Below are positions 34,882-44,402 of a DNA stretch of 64,000 bases, piece by piece. Source of the stretch: Sphingobacteriaceae bacterium (lineage in GTDB: Bacteria > Bacteroidota > Bacteroidia > UBA7662); the NCBI GenBank assembly GCA_013824115.1, contig PNNG01000035.1, positions 32,527 through 96,526 of the forward strand, given 5' to 3'. Made by a program: the position numbers and the translations under genes. Position 1 is the stretch's first letter. Every line of letters starts with the position of its first letter. The notes beneath the pieces were generated by a model. The model was not told where the DNA came from. It did not search any database and was given only the letters and a program-made list of their open reading frames with translations.

Positions 34882-35259
34882 ATGCAAATCATACATACTT
34901 CGGCAGCGCCCGCTCCTATAGGTCCCTACAGCCAAGCTGTTTTACACAACGGATTGCTCTATCTGTCGGGCCAAATAGCCATCGATCCAGCGAGTGGCGA
35001 CTTGGTGCAGCACAGTTTAGAGGCCGAAACCCAGCAGGTGATGAAAAATATAGCTGCCTTGTTGGAGGCAACCGGAACCTCCTTCAACAAAGTCATCAAA
35101 ACCACCATTTTTTTAAGCGATATGGCGCTTTTTGCAGAGGTGAATACCATTTACGGGAGCTATTTCAGCGGTCATTATCCAGCCCGCGAAACCGTGGCAG
35201 TGAAAGGCTTGCCCAAGGGCGTAAACGTTGAAATATCGATGTTGGTGGCCGTTGACTGA
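34882..35259 (+). CDS. RidA family protein (reactive enamine/imine deaminase)
   Basis: 125 residues, full length for the YjgF/YER057c/UK114 family. Signature features: a start with SAAPAPIGPYSQAVLHNGLLYLSGQI (region carrying the conserved Tyr), the later KTTIFLSDMALFAEVN and GSYFSGHYPARETVAVKGLPKG, in which the Arg of PARE(T) is the substrate-binding Arg. It hydrolyses the 2-aminoacrylate-type enamines released by PLP enzymes. Cytoplasmic. Divergent from the neighbouring dehydrogenase-like gene. Confidence 0.93.
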   Translation: MQIIHTSAAPAPIGPYSQAVLHNGLLYLSGQIAIDPASGDLVQHSLEAETQQVMKNIAALLEATGTSFNKVIKTTIFLSDMALFAEVNTIYGSYFSGHYPARETVAVKGLPKGVNVEISMLVAVD

Positions 35260-35273
35260 GCAACGAATTGCTA

Positions 35274-36182
35274 TCAGCCTCTTTGGAGCAGCGAGGCAAG
35301 TGCTTTGTACACGGTTTCGTGTTTGAAGCGGAAGCCCGTTTGTTGGATTTTTTCGTTCGACACAAATTGTGATCCCAGCACGGTATCGGCCATTTCGCCC
35401 AGCGCCACACGAAGTGCAAAGGCCGGAACCACCATCCACAAGGGGCGATGCATGGCCTTGCCCAGGGCTTTCATGAAGGTATAATGCTCTACCGGAAGCG
35501 GCGCCACGCCATTGTATATGCCTTTGGCTTCTTCGTTTTCGAGTAGGAAAACAAACATTTCGCACAAATCGTCGATGTGGACCCAGCTCATCATCTGTTT
35601 GCCCGAACCCAAGACACCGCCAGCAAAAAAGCGGAAAGGCAACATCATTTTAGGTAAGGCACCTCCTTCGGTGCTCAGTACTATACCAATACGAACAACA
35701 CAAAGGCGGGTAAAGGCCTCCGCAGGTTGTGCTGCAGTTTCCCAATCGGCACAAACCGAGGCGAGGAAATCATTGCCTACCGGACTGTCTTCTGTGCAAA
35801 GCGCTGTACCGGCATTGCCATAGTAACCAATAGCCGAAGCAGAGATAAAGCTTTTGGGTGGATTTTCGAGTTGGGAGATGGCATCCACCAACAAACGGGT
35901 GCCTTGGGTACGTGAATCGCGGATTTCTTGCTTGCGGGCGGCACTCCAAGGCTTGTCTGCTACCCCAGCACCGGCTAAATGAATGACGTGATCAATACCT
36001 GCAAGGGCTTCGATATTGAGTTGGCCTTTTGTCGGATTCCACGCGTGGGTAAGTATGCCTTGTGCATTGCCCGCACGCCTACCGAGGTGTTCCACCGTAT
36101 ATCCTTTTTGTTGCAGCAAACGGGTTAATCGTTGACCCACTAACCCGCTACCGCCCGTAATCAATACTTTTTGTTGACCCAT
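35274..36182 (-). CDS. TIGR01777 family SDR/epimerase-like protein
   Basis: 302 residues from ATG 36182 (MGQQKVLITGGSGLVGQRLTRLL), giving the GxxGxxG nucleotide motif GGSGLVG near the start; a longer frame has 45 N-terminal residues foreign to the family. It continues with HVIHLAGAGVADKPW and the SASAIGYYGNAG segment containing the SDR Tyr. Closest in style to E. coli YfcH and plant cell-division SulA homologues. Substrate unknown. Divergent from the 2-oxoglutarate dehydrogenase E1 gene. Confidence 0.9.
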   Translation of the reverse strand: MGQQKVLITGGSGLVGQRLTRLLQQKGYTVEHLGRRAGNAQGILTHAWNPTKGQLNIEALAGIDHVIHLAGAGVADKPWSAARKQEIRDSRTQGTRLLVDAISQLENPPKSFISASAIGYYGNAGTALCTEDSPVGNDFLASVCADWETAAQPAEAFTRLCVVRIGIVLSTEGGALPKMMLPFRFFAGGVLGSGKQMMSWVHIDDLCEMFVFLLENEEAKGIYNGVAPLPVEHYTFMKALGKAMHRPLWMVVPAFALRVALGEMADTVLGSQFVSNEKIQQTGFRFKHETVYKALASLLQRG

Positions 36183-36226
36183 GATGCTAAAATAAGGATT
36201 CACGGGCACTTTTGTTTGGCTCAATA

Positions 36227-36244
36227 ATGTTGCAGTTGCAACAT
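36227..36244. promoter_or_regulatory. Operator-like palindrome in the divergent gap before sucA
   Basis: ATGTTGCA, a two-base spacer (GT), then TGCAACAT: perfect eight-base arms at 36227-36234 and 36237-36244, 45 bases from the minus-strand start and about 94 bases from the E1 start. It may serve one or both divergent genes. Confidence 0.45.
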
Positions 36245-36304
36245 AAATTTCGACCTTTTCGATGCTTGGGCCGTTGTAATCGGTAAATTGCACCAAAAGG
36301 GCTG

Positions 36305-36312
36305 TACCTTTG
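36305..36312 (+). promoter_or_regulatory. Candidate -7 element of sucA
   Basis: TACCTTTG matches TAnnTTTG 25 bases before the sucA ATG. The nearest TTG lies only 14 bases upstream, less than the usual 17-23. Confidence 0.35.
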
Positions 36313-36337
36313 CCCACAAATCGCGCTAAATTTAATT

Positions 36338-39052
36338 ATGGATAAGTTTTCGTACCTCTCCAACGCCGATGTGTCGGTGATAGAAGACTACTACCAGCAA
36401 TACCGCAACGACCCCGAGTCGGTGGACATGGGCTGGAAAAAATTCTTCGAAGGCTTTGAGTTCGCAACCCGCCATGCACAAGGCGGTGTACCGGTTTCGG
36501 CCGAGCACATGCACAAGGAAATCAATGTGGTGCACTTGATTCATGCCTATCGTTCGCGCGGCCACCTGCTGTCGAAAACCAATCCCATTCGTCCACGCAA
36601 AGACCGCGACCCGGGCATTGCACTTTCATACCACCAATTGTCGGAGGCCGACCTCGACACCCGCTTTGGGGCAGGCTACATCATTGGCATGGAAAACGCC
36701 ACCCTGCGTGAAATTGTGGCCAAATTGGAGTCGATTTACTGCCGCAGCATTGGCTTTGAGTTCATGCACATACGCGAAACCGAAATCCGCGAATGGTGTA
36801 AAGTATACTTCGAAAAGCACGCTTATCACTACGATTTTGATGTAGAAAAGAAGAAGCGCATCCTCAGCAAACTTAACGAAGCGGTAGTTTTCGAAAGCTT
36901 CCTGCACAAAAAATATGTGGGTCAAAAGCGCTTTTCACTCGAAGGCGGCGAAAACACCATCCCTGCCCTCGATGCGGTGATCAACCGCGGCTCGGAACTG
37001 GGCGTTGAGTCGGTGGCCATTGGTATGGCGCACCGGGGTCGTTTGAATGTGCTTGCTAACATCCTGGGAAAAACCTACGAATACATCTTCAACGAATTTG
37101 AAGGTATCGCCAATCCCGATTTGAGCTTTGGCGATGGCGACGTAAAATACCACCTCGGCTTTTCGAGCCAGGTGAACACCACGGCAGGAAAAAAAGTAAA
37201 TCTCGACCTCGTTCCAAACCCTTCGCACCTTGAAGCGGTGGATCCCGTGCTCGAAGGTTTTGTGCGCGCCAAGGCCGATATGCTGTACAGCAAAGACTAC
37301 GGCAAAATCATGCCCGTGCTCATTCATGGCGATGCTGCCGTGGCCGGACAAGGCGTGGTGACCGAAGTGGCCCAGATGTCGCAATTGAAAGGCTACCACA
37401 CCGGTGGCAGCTTGCACTTTGTGATCAACAACCAGATTGGTTTCACCACCGATTTTTACGACGCGCGTACCTCTGACTATTGTACCGCCGTGGCCAATGC
37501 CATTGGGGTACCCGTATTGCACGTCAACGGCGACGATGCCGAAGCGGTGACCTTTGCAGCTGAATTTGCCGTTGCCTTCCGCCAGGAGTTCAAGCGCGAT
37601 GTGTTTGTGGATATGCTCTGCTACCGCCGTCACGGTCACAACGAAAGCGACGAGCCCAAGTTTACGCAGCCCACTTTGTATGCCTTGATTGAGAAGCATC
37701 CCGATCCACGCCAAATTTATTCAGCCGAATTGATCAAGCGTGGCGACATCAATGCCGAGTTGGCCAGCCAAATGGAGGAAGACTTCAAAAACTTACTCCA
37801 AGACCGCTTGAATTTGGTGAAGCAGCATGCCGTGCCATACAAGCCGCATGCTTTAGACAAAGAGTGGGAACAGATGCGCCGTTCGACCTATGAAGACTTT
37901 AACGCATCGCCCAAAACGGCCATTCAGCCCGATGCAGCTGCAAAAGTGGTAAGTGCCATCACCCATGTGCCTGAGGGTTTCCACCTCATGCGCAAAGTGC
38001 AAAAACTGATAGAAGAGCGCCAGAAAATGTTTGCCGATGGGCAAGTAAACTGGTCGTTGGCCGAATTGTTGGCTTACGGCAGCTTGTTGAGCGAAGGTAA
38101 AAAAGTGCGCATCAGTGGTCAAGACGTGGTGCGCGGTACCTTCTCGCACCGCCATGCCGCCCTGCGCGACGAAACCAACAACGAGCTCTACATCGGGCTC
38201 AACAACATACACGACAAACAAGGCCGTTTCAGCATCTACAACTCACTTTTGAGCGAATATGCGGTACTCGGCTTCGAATACGGTTACAGCATTGCTTCGC
38301 CCAATGTGCTTACCATTTGGGAAGCCCAGTTTGGTGACTTTGCCAACGGCGCGCAAACCATCATCGACCAGTTTATCAGCTCAGGCGAGTCGAAATGGCG
38401 CCGCATGAGTGGTTTGGTGATGTTGTTGCCACATGGCTACGAAGGCCAGGGTCCCGAGCACTCCAATGCCCGCCCCGAGCGCTTCTTGCAATTGGCTGCC
38501 GAAATGAACATGGTGGTAGCCAACTGTACGAGTCCGGCCAACTTCTTCCACCTCTTGCGCCGCCAATTGAGCTGGGATTTCCGCAAGCCGCTCATCGTGA
38601 TGTCGCCCAAGGCTTTGTTGCGCCACCCGCTATGTGTGTCGCCTGTGAGCGAATTGTACGACGGCCATTTCCGCGAGATCATTGACGATACCCAAGCAGA
38701 TCCAAAGAAGGTGAAGCGAGTGTTGATGTGTACCGGCAAAGTGTATTACGATTTGCTGGCCCGTCAACAAGAAGAAAAACGCAAGGATGTGGCCATTGTA
38801 CGCTTTGAGCAGCTGTACCCCATGGCCGAAGCCCAGCTCGATGCCATGTACGCCCGCTATCCCAAGGCAGAGTACTATTGGGTGCAGGAAGAACCCAAGA
38901 ACATGGGTGCTTGGACCTATATGCTGCGCTACGAACAAAACCGCAACCTCAAGCTCATTGCCCGCAAATCGAGCGCGTCGCCTGCCACAGGATACGCCAA
39001 GGTGCACGAGCAAGAACAACAACAAATCATCAACCAGGCCTTTACCCTTTAA
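36338..39052 (+). CDS. sucA: 2-oxoglutarate dehydrogenase E1 component
   Basis: 904 residues. N-terminal [23 protein letters not shown] is the E2-binding start of SucA; the TPP-binding block includes the [12 protein letters not shown] region, [17 protein letters not shown] and [12 protein letters not shown]; later QISYRGHxxHDE-type His residues lie in [17 protein letters not shown]1 decarboxylates 2-oxoglutarate with thiamine diphosphate and hands the succinyl group to E2. The E2 gene follows after 14 bases; no E3 (lipoamide dehydrogenase) gene is in the window. Confidence 0.97.
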   Translation: MDKFSYLSNADVSVIEDYYQQYRNDPESVDMGWKKFFEGFEFATRHAQGGVPVSAEHMHKEINVVHLIHAYRSRGHLLSKTNPIRPRKDRDPGIALSYHQLSEADLDTRFGAGYIIGMENATLREIVAKLESIYCRSIGFEFMHIRETEIREWCKVYFEKHAYHYDFDVEKKKRILSKLNEAVVFESFLHKKYVGQKRFSLEGGENTIPALDAVINRGSELGVESVAIGMAHRGRLNVLANILGKTYEYIFNEFEGIANPDLSFGDGDVKYHLGFSSQVNTTAGKKVNLDLVPNPSHLEAVDPVLEGFVRAKADMLYSKDYGKIMPVLIHGDAAVAGQGVVTEVAQMSQLKGYHTGGSLHFVINNQIGFTTDFYDARTSDYCTAVANAIGVPVLHVNGDDAEAVTFAAEFAVAFRQEFKRDVFVDMLCYRRHGHNESDEPKFTQPTLYALIEKHPDPRQIYSAELIKRGDINAELASQMEEDFKNLLQDRLNLVKQHAVPYKPHALDKEWEQMRRSTYEDFNASPKTAIQPDAAAKVVSAITHVPEGFHLMRKVQKLIEERQKMFADGQVNWSLAELLAYGSLLSEGKKVRISGQDVVRGTFSHRHAALRDETNNELYIGLNNIHDKQGRFSIYNSLLSEYAVLGFEYGYSIASPNVLTIWEAQFGDFANGAQTIIDQFISSGESKWRRMSGLVMLLPHGYEGQGPEHSNARPERFLQLAAEMNMVVANCTSPANFFHLLRRQLSWDFRKPLIVMSPKALLRHPLCVSPVSELYDGHFREIIDDTQADPKKVKRVLMCTGKVYYDLLARQQEEKRKDVAIVRFEQLYPMAEAQLDAMYARYPKAEYYWVQEEPKNMGAWTYMLRYEQNRNLKLIARKSSASPATGYAKVHEQEQQQIINQAFTL

Positions 39053-39066
39053 TTGCAATTGAATTT

Positions 39067-40290
39067 ATGGCTATAGAAGTAAAAATTCCCGCCCTCGGTG
39101 AATCTATCAGCGAGGTAGTGATTGCCAAGTGGCTCAAAAAAGACGGCGACTATGTAAAAATGGACGAAGTGCTGTGCGAGCTCGAAACCGACAAAGCCAC
39201 CATGGAGCTCAATGCTGAGCAAGCGGGTGTGCTCAAAATCATTGCTGCTGAGGGTGCTACCCTGGCCATTGGTGATGTGGTTTGCAGCATCGATACAGCT
39301 GCTGCTGCGCCCGCGGCCGGGGCTGCTGCGCCGGCTCCTGCTGCTGCCGCACCTGCCGCTGCGCCTGTAGCAGCTGCTGCACCTGCTGCGGCCACCTATG
39401 CCAGCGGACATCCTTCGCCTGCTGCTGCTAAGATTTTGGCAGAAAAGGGCATTGATGCAGCGCAAGTGGCCGGCACGGGCAAAGACGGTCGCATTACCAA
39501 AGAAGATGCCCAGCAAGCGCAAGCTGCGCCGGCACCAGCTGCCAAAGCCGCTGCTCCTGCCGCTGCTGCACCTGCAGCTCCGAAAGGAGATCGCGAACAG
39601 CGCCGCGAGCGCATGAGTCAATTGCGCAAAACCGTTGCCCGTCGCCTGGTAGCCGTGAAAAACGAAACGGCCATGCTCACCACTTTCAACGAGGTGAACA
39701 TGGGCCCGGTGATGGAACTGCGCAGCCGCTACAAAGACAAGTTCAAAGACAAATACGGCGTGGGCCTTGGCTTCATGTCGTTCTTCACCCGTGCGGTGTG
39801 TTTGGCCCTCAAAGAGTTCCCGGCCGTAAACGCCATGATCGATGGGGATGAAATGGTTTACAACGACTATTGCGACATCTCCATTGCCGTTTCAGCGCCT
39901 CGTGGCCTGGTGGTTCCTGTGATCCGCAATGCCGAAACCCTGGGTTTGCACGAAATTGAGGGCGAGGTAGGTCGCCTCGCCAAGCGTGCCCGCGAAAACC
40001 AACTCACCATCGAAGAAATGACCGGTGGTACGTTCACCATCACCAACGGTGGTGTATTTGGTTCGATGTTGAGCACGCCCATCATCAATGCCCCACAGAG
40101 TGCCATTTTGGGCATGCACAACATTGTGGAGCGCCCCATTGCCCTGAACGGCGAGGTGGTGATTCGTCCGGTAATGTATGTGGCCCTCAGCTACGACCAC
40201 CGCATCATCGATGGTCGTGAATCGGTGAGCTTCCTGGTGAAGGTGAAGGAGTACCTCGAGGATCCGGCGCGGATGCTCATCGGCATATAG
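39067..40290 (+). CDS. sucB: 2-oxoglutarate dehydrogenase E2 (dihydrolipoyl succinyltransferase)
   Basis: 407 residues. Domain order: lipoyl domain (1-80, lipoyl Lys in [11 protein letters not shown]), an Ala/Pro-rich linker, E3-binding PSBD (~117-150, [22 protein letters not shown]), a second Ala/Pro linker, and the catalytic domain (~180-407) with [13 protein letters not shown] near the C-terminus, which carries the His and Asp. I chose ATG 39067, 14 bases after sucA; a longer frame upstream runs inside that gene. Transfers succinyl from E1 to CoA. Confidence 0.97.
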   Translation: MAIEVKIPALGESISEVVIAKWLKKDGDYVKMDEVLCELETDKATMELNAEQAGVLKIIAAEGATLAIGDVVCSIDTAAAAPAAGAAAPAPAAAAPAAAPVAAAAPAAATYASGHPSPAAAKILAEKGIDAAQVAGTGKDGRITKEDAQQAQAAPAPAAKAAAPAAAAPAAPKGDREQRRERMSQLRKTVARRLVAVKNETAMLTTFNEVNMGPVMELRSRYKDKFKDKYGVGLGFMSFFTRAVCLALKEFPAVNAMIDGDEMVYNDYCDISIAVSAPRGLVVPVIRNAETLGLHEIEGEVGRLAKRARENQLTIEEMTGGTFTITNGGVFGSMLSTPIINAPQSAILGMHNIVERPIALNGEVVIRPVMYVALSYDHRIIDGRESVSFLVKVKEYLEDPARMLIGI

Positions 40291-40321
40291 GTTCAAGGTT
40301 CAAAGTTCAAGGTTGAGCGCA

Positions 40322-40411
40322 GCGAAATCCCGAGAGGCTTTTGCCGATTCGGGATTCAAAGTGGAGCAACGCGACATCCCGAGAGCCAAGGTGATTCGGG
40401 ATTCAAAAGGA
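40322..40411. repeat. Two degenerate copies of the AATCCCGA palindromic element
   Basis: First copy 40322-40360, second 40371-40411. Each has the left arm with ATCCCGAGAG and the right arm GATTCGGGATTC, so it can form a hairpin of about eight base pairs. Confidence 0.7.
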
Positions 40412-40533
40412 GGGATTGCCCTGGCGGGCAAACCATTTGTAGGATTTTGAAAGTATAAAACGCCTTCGGTGGCTTGCAAGGGCATTTGTCGGAGGCGTTT
40501 AAATTCAAAATTGAAGATTCAAGGTTGAGCGCT

Positions 40534-40605
40534 GCGAAATCCCGAGAGGCAAGGGCGCCTGCCCCGAGAGCAGAATGCGATTCGGGGATTCGGGATTCAA
40601 AAGGG
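40534..40605. repeat. 72-base palindromic repeat, copy 1
   Basis: Identical over 72 bases to 40676-40747. The ends carry inverted AATCCCGA (left) and TCGGGATT (right), with internal CCCCGAGAG and GATTCGGGG. Resembles a REP-type element. Confidence 0.85.
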
Positions 40606-40675
40606 GTTTGCAGCTCCGCTGCAATGGAAGGCTATAGCAAAAGCGGCCCTGTCGGGGCCTACTCTAGGTAGCAAA

Positions 40676-40747
40676 GCGAAATCCCGAGAGGCAAGGGCGC
40701 CTGCCCCGAGAGCAGAATGCGATTCGGGGATTCGGGATTCAAAAGGG
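40676..40747. repeat. 72-base palindromic repeat, copy 2
   Basis: Identical to the copy at 40534-40605 and in the same orientation, with starts 142 bases apart. Lies about 170 bases before the AbiE antitoxin gene. Confidence 0.85.
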
Positions 40748-40877
40748 AGGATTGCCTGCTGGTCAAAGCAGTTGCAGGATTTTTTAATTCGCAATGTGCG
40801 TTTTACCAAGGCACAGGCCCATCTTTTATTGGTAGGGATCGGATAGAAAGCTGATGAAGTGTAAATATGAAACATAC

Positions 40878-40898
40878 AATTCGGAAATATTCCGAATT
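40878..40898 (+). promoter_or_regulatory. Putative AbiEi operator
   Basis: Perfect inverted repeat: AATTCGGAA (40878-40886), spacer ATA, TTCCGAATT (40890-40898), 19 bases before the start codon. AbiEi-type antitoxins are known to repress their own operons by binding inverted repeats. Confidence 0.65.
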
Positions 40899-40905
40899 AA
40901 GTTTT

Positions 40906-40913
40906 TAAATTTG
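40906..40913 (+). promoter_or_regulatory. Candidate -7 element of the abiE operon
   Basis: TAAATTTG matches TAnnTTTG and ends four bases before the ATG, so the transcript would be leaderless. The place of the -33 element is occupied by the inverted repeat. Confidence 0.4.
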
Positions 40914-40917
40914 ACAT

Positions 40918-41556
40918 ATGGAACACCTGTTGAAACTTCAGCGATACAGCGATGGCTTGCTTTCCACTTCGGTATTGCTGCATCTGTTGGCAGATTACAA
41001 CAGTCCCTATGACAAAATCAACGAATGGGTCAAACAAGGGGTTTTGGTGCAATTGCGCAGAGGGCTTTACGCGCTTTCAGAAGAGTTGGGCTTGACCAAG
41101 GTAGAACCTTTCTTGATCGCCAATCAGCTTTACGGCCCCAGCTATGTGTCGCTCGATACAGCTTTGGCCTATTGGGGCCTGATTCCCGAGCGTGTTTACG
41201 TAATCAGCAGTGTAAGCATGCGCCCAACCAAATTGTTTCACACCTCCAGGGGCGTTTTCAGTTATAAAGAGCTGCCCGCAACCTACTTCAGTTTGGGTAT
41301 CAGTCAGGTTTCGTTATCACCCAAACAAAATGTATTGGTGGCGAGCAAAGAAAAATGCCTTTGCGACAAATTGGTGTGTACCTCTGGCTTACAGCTTCGC
41401 AGCAGAAAACAAGCCATGCGTTGGTTGATCGACGACTTACGTATTGACCAAGACCAACTTCGGGATTTTGATACCACGGCCATGGAAGCTTGGTTGACCT
41501 TGAGTCCGAAAAGAGAAAGTATTGTCGAACTCATTCAAAGCATTAAAGGTTTATGA
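40918..41556 (+). CDS. AbiEi-type antitoxin (type IV toxin-antitoxin, winged-helix repressor)
   Basis: 212 residues. The N-terminal part has the AbiEi winged helix (DKINEWVKQGVLVQLRRGLYALSEE, a lysine-arginine-rich wing) followed by PFLIANQLYGPSYVSLDTALAYWGLIPE, the AbiEi_4-type block, and a C-terminal domain ending in SPKRESIVELIQSIKGL. The antitoxin represses its operon and counters the nucleotidyltransferase without direct contact in type IV systems. Its stop overlaps the toxin start by four bases. Confidence 0.9.
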   Translation: MEHLLKLQRYSDGLLSTSVLLHLLADYNSPYDKINEWVKQGVLVQLRRGLYALSEELGLTKVEPFLIANQLYGPSYVSLDTALAYWGLIPERVYVISSVSMRPTKLFHTSRGVFSYKELPATYFSLGISQVSLSPKQNVLVASKEKCLCDKLVCTSGLQLRSRKQAMRWLIDDLRIDQDQLRDFDTTAMEAWLTLSPKRESIVELIQSIKGL

Positions 41557-42404
41557 TTGCCCAATGGCTTTCGACCTATCAGCCTAAAAACAGCGATGAA
41601 ACCAACGCTGCCTTGCGTGAAATCATGCAAGAAATAGCATTGGCGGGTCTTTATCGTGCCAATTTTTTCAAAGAAGCAGCTTTTTATGGTGGTACTGCCT
41701 TACGTATTTTTCATGGGCTCGACCGCTTTTCGGAGGATTTAGACTTTTCCTTACTTGCGAAAAACCCAGCATTTCAAATCGATGCTTATTTTCCTGCTAT
41801 TGCCCAAGAATTTGAGGCTTGGGGAATGAAAGTGGGCATCGTTCAAAAGCAAAAACAAGCATTTTCTGCCATTGAATCGGCCTTTCTAAAGTCTGAAACC
41901 GCCTGGGGCGAATTGGTTTTGCAGGATACGGTTTTGCCATTGAACCTAACAACCAAGCCTGTGGTCAAAATCAAATTGGAGATTGATGCCTTGCCGCCAT
42001 TGGGCTTTACAACCGAACAGCAGTTGTTGTTGCGACCTTTTTCGTGCTACATTCATTGCTTTAGCCTTCCTGATTTGTTTGCTGGAAAGATGCATGCCTT
42101 GCTCTTTCGTCAATGGCAGCAGCGGGTAAAAGGGCGCGACTGGTACGATTTGGAATGGTATATCAAAAGAGGGACCGTGCTTAATTTGTCGCATTTTGCC
42201 GTCCGTGCCTTTGAAAGTGGACATTGGCCAGCTACGTCCATAGGAGCAGCCCAGTTTCAAAAATTGCTACTTGATAAAATTGAGCAAGTCAACTTTGATC
42301 AAGTGAAGGCAGACATTATCAGATTTATACCCGAACAAAGGAGTATAGACATTTGGACAGCCGATTACTTCAGGCTTTTGGTGAAGCGTTTGGCTTTTAA
42401 GTAG
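41553..42404 (+). CDS. AbiEii-type nucleotidyltransferase toxin
   Basis: 283 residues. The nucleotidyltransferase motifs are clear: AAFYGGTALRIFHGLDRFSEDLDFSLL (motif I with two Gly, the DLDF catalytic pair) and KGRDWYDLEWYI near residue 190, with LPDLFAGKMHALLFR before it. AbiEii toxins add nucleotides to RNA acceptors (tRNA in described relatives) and arrest growth or block phage. Translationally coupled to the antitoxin. A terminator follows at 42421-42446. Confidence 0.92.
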   Translation: MIAQWLSTYQPKNSDETNAALREIMQEIALAGLYRANFFKEAAFYGGTALRIFHGLDRFSEDLDFSLLAKNPAFQIDAYFPAIAQEFEAWGMKVGIVQKQKQAFSAIESAFLKSETAWGELVLQDTVLPLNLTTKPVVKIKLEIDALPPLGFTTEQQLLLRPFSCYIHCFSLPDLFAGKMHALLFRQWQQRVKGRDWYDLEWYIKRGTVLNLSHFAVRAFESGHWPATSIGAAQFQKLLLDKIEQVNFDQVKADIIRFIPEQRSIDIWTADYFRLLVKRLAFK

Positions 42405-42420
42405 TTTGATGCCTGCGCAC

Positions 42421-42446
42421 AAAAAAACCGGCCGAAGCCGGTTTTA
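42421..42446. terminator. Bidirectional terminator between abiE and the TonB genes
   Basis: Stem ACCGGC (42427-42432) and GCCGGT (42437-42442) with loop CGAA, flanked by seven A on the left and TTTTAT on the right, so it can serve both convergent units. Confidence 0.8.
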
Positions 42447-42463
42447 TCATTATAGCGTGCCGT

Positions 42464-43126
42464 TTATCGCAAGGTAAAGCGGAAGGGCAGGTTGTATTGT
42501 ACGCGTACTGGCATACCACGCTGCTTGCCGGGCTTCCAAGCTGGCATCGATTTTACCACGCGAATGGCTTCTTCGTCGCAACCACCGCCAATGCCACGCA
42601 GTACTTGTACATTGTTGATGTTGCCTTTTTCATCTACCACAAAAGTTACTACCACTATACCTTGCAGACCATTTTCACGGGCCAATGGCGGATACTTGGT
42701 GTTTTTGGCCATGTATTCTAGCAAGGCTTGGTCGCCACCGGGGAAGGTGGGCATTTCTTCTACCACCGTGAAAATTTCGGGCTCCGATGGACCTTCTTCT
42801 GGTTCGATGACTGGAATATCAATTTTGGTGTCTTGCGTTACCTCGGTTGATTGGATATCATCTTCTTCCACCAATTCGTCATCTTCCACTACTTCCAATA
42901 CGGGTGGCGGTGGGGGTGGTGGTGGCTGTACTTTTTGCTCTGTTTGAGGAATTTCAACTTCTACAGGCTCTTCAATAACCAAGGTGCCTAAGTCGCCTGC
43001 TCCACCTTCACGCTGAGCCCAATTAAAAGCAGTTAACATGAGTCCCAATGAGGTAATCATACCTACTTGGAAAAACAGCCCGCGCTGCTTATTTAAATCT
43101 GCTTTTGGATTCTTTTTTGGTTCCAT
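42464..43126 (-). CDS. TonB family energy transducer
   Basis: 220 residues. One N-terminal membrane segment (FFQVGMITSLGLMLTAFNWAQ), an acidic/Pro periplasmic linker (QKVQPPPPPPPPVLEVVEDDEL), and a C-terminal TonB domain (~140-220) with YPPLARENGLQGIVVVTFVVDEKG and the CDEEAIRVVKSMPAWKPGKQRG block. It transmits the proton-motive force to outer-membrane TonB-dependent receptors. ExbB/ExbD are not in the window. Paralogue of the gene at 43243-43965. Confidence 0.92.
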   Translation of the reverse strand: MEPKKNPKADLNKQRGLFFQVGMITSLGLMLTAFNWAQREGGAGDLGTLVIEEPVEVEIPQTEQKVQPPPPPPPPVLEVVEDDELVEEDDIQSTEVTQDTKIDIPVIEPEEGPSEPEIFTVVEEMPTFPGGDQALLEYMAKNTKYPPLARENGLQGIVVVTFVVDEKGNINNVQVLRGIGGGCDEEAIRVVKSMPAWKPGKQRGMPVRVQYNLPFRFTLR

Positions 43127-43242
43127 GTTGTGCTGTTTCTTCTTGAAACGTAAGAGGCTACAAATTAATGTAAATGGCGGGTAAAACCCAAGGATTGGCC
43201 AAAAAAATCACTTGAAGTTTACATCAGGCTGACATCAACCTC

Positions 43243-43965
43243 TTATTCGGCCTTCAGCTGAAACCGTACAGGCAAATTATAACGCACTTTTACGGGCCTG
43301 CCACGTTGTTTTCCGGGTTTCCAATTCGGCATGGCACTTACCACGCGCAAGGCTTCTTCGTCGCAACCTCCACCAATACCCCGAGTAATGGTTGGGTTGA
43401 GGATCCGGCCATTTTCATCGATGACAAATTGCACCACTACGAGCCCTTGAATGCGACTTTCGAGCGCCAGTGAGGGATACCGCGTTTCTTTGTACAGGTA
43501 TTCAAGTAGTTTGGCATCGCCCCCGGGAAAGGAGGGCATTTCTTCCACAACGACAAAAATTTCACCTTCATCACGGGTTCTATCATCGGGTACGGCTATA
43601 GAAGGGGATTCACCGGTAAAGGCCCCCGCCGGCAAGGCTATGTCGCGGTCGGCATTGAGCTCGGTAGTGGCCATTTCGGTCTCCATAATTTCGTTCAATA
43701 CCGTTGCAATATTGCCCGAAAGCGGGGCCTGACTCAATTGTACATCGGGTGGGGGTGGGGCAAAAGTGCGCTGCCGGGTTTGTGGAACCACATCATCGAT
43801 GGTTTGTACCCGATCCCACTCTGGATTATAGGTCACCGGCGCATCCCATGCATTTTCTACGCTTGCCCAATTAAAAACAAGCAACATGGCGCCTAGCGAC
43901 ACAACGAGGCCTATCTCAAAATAGAGCAATCGTTTTTCGTTCAGGTCACGCATGTATTTCAACAT
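43243..43965 (-). CDS. TonB family energy transducer
   Basis: 240 residues. Same plan as the neighbour: membrane segment (YFEIGLVVSLGAMLLVFNWA), a linker with fewer Pro and the TonB domain with YPSLALESRIQGLVVVQFVIDENG and CDEEALRVVSAMPNWKPGKQRG. Tandem paralogues are usual where different receptor sets are served. The start overlaps the VanZ stop by one base (TGATG). A second in-frame ATG lies four codons downstream. Confidence 0.92.
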   Translation of the reverse strand: MLKYMRDLNEKRLLYFEIGLVVSLGAMLLVFNWASVENAWDAPVTYNPEWDRVQTIDDVVPQTRQRTFAPPPPDVQLSQAPLSGNIATVLNEIMETEMATTELNADRDIALPAGAFTGESPSIAVPDDRTRDEGEIFVVVEEMPSFPGGDAKLLEYLYKETRYPSLALESRIQGLVVVQFVIDENGRILNPTITRGIGGGCDEEALRVVSAMPNWKPGKQRGRPVKVRYNLPVRFQLKAE

Positions 43966-44402
43966 CAGCGGCGAATAATGAGTCGGAAAAAGAAGAAACC
44001 ACCTAAAGTTCCAGAAGTATTGGCCAGGTAATCGAGCACATCGGCCGAACGTTGTACAAAAAGGAGGCCTTGCAACATTTCAGTGAGCCCACTGTAGGCA
44101 ATGCCCAGCAACAAAGTATAAAAACCCGCTTCGAAACGAAGCATGGGCACGCTGTTTTGTTTGATGAAAGCTTGCATCCAAAGGAAGCTCAGCACGAAGT
44201 AGAGTCCAAAATGGATGAATTTATCGGCACTCAGCAGCTCGCTGCTGGGGAATTTATAGCCCGGAATGCCAATGAGCAATAAAATAAAAGCCATCCAGAC
44301 AAGCGGTGGCAAGCTGTAATTGAACAACTTGCCCCACTGCTTGCGGTTAACACGGCGAAATTGATTGCCGAGATTACTGTCCAATATGCTGTTTGTAGGC
44401 AT
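43965..44402 (-). CDS. VanZ family membrane protein
   Basis: About 145 residues with four hydrophobic segments; the VanZ-type block LLSADKFIHFGLYFVLSFLWMQAF and the later GLTEMLQGLLFVQRSADVLDYLANTSG (Glu/Asp in helices) are typical. Function of VanZ-like proteins is largely unknown apart from teicoplanin resistance in enterococci. The start is uncertain: ATG 44402 overlaps the gcvH gene by 29 bases, ATG 44420 by 47. The order gcvH-vanZ-tonB recurs in Bacteroidota. Confidence 0.8.
   Translation of the reverse strand: MPTNSILDSNLGNQFRRVNRKQWGKLFNYSLPPLVWMAFILLLIGIPGYKFPSSELLSADKFIHFGLYFVLSFLWMQAFIKQNSVPMLRFEAGFYTLLLGIAYSGLTEMLQGLLFVQRSADVLDYLANTSGTLGGFFFFRLIIRR

Larger units (their letters stand above)
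40291..40917. other. Repeat-rich intergenic region before the AbiE pair
   Basis: 627 bases without a gene. It holds GTTCAAGG-type short repeats at 40291-40315, then at least four copies of a palindromic element around AATCCCGA/TCGGGATT (starting 40322, 40371, 40534 and 40676), and the AbiE operator at 40878-40898. No coding frame, RNA or transposase remnant is recognised. Confidence 0.7.

Noticed and set aside
38878..39066. N-terminal extension of sucB
   Set aside because: Runs inside sucA; the lipoyl domain begins exactly at ATG 39067.
39049..39621. Ser/Arg/Gly-rich minus-strand frames over the E2 linkers
   Set aside because: Shadows of the GCT/GCC/CCT-rich Ala-Pro linkers of sucB.
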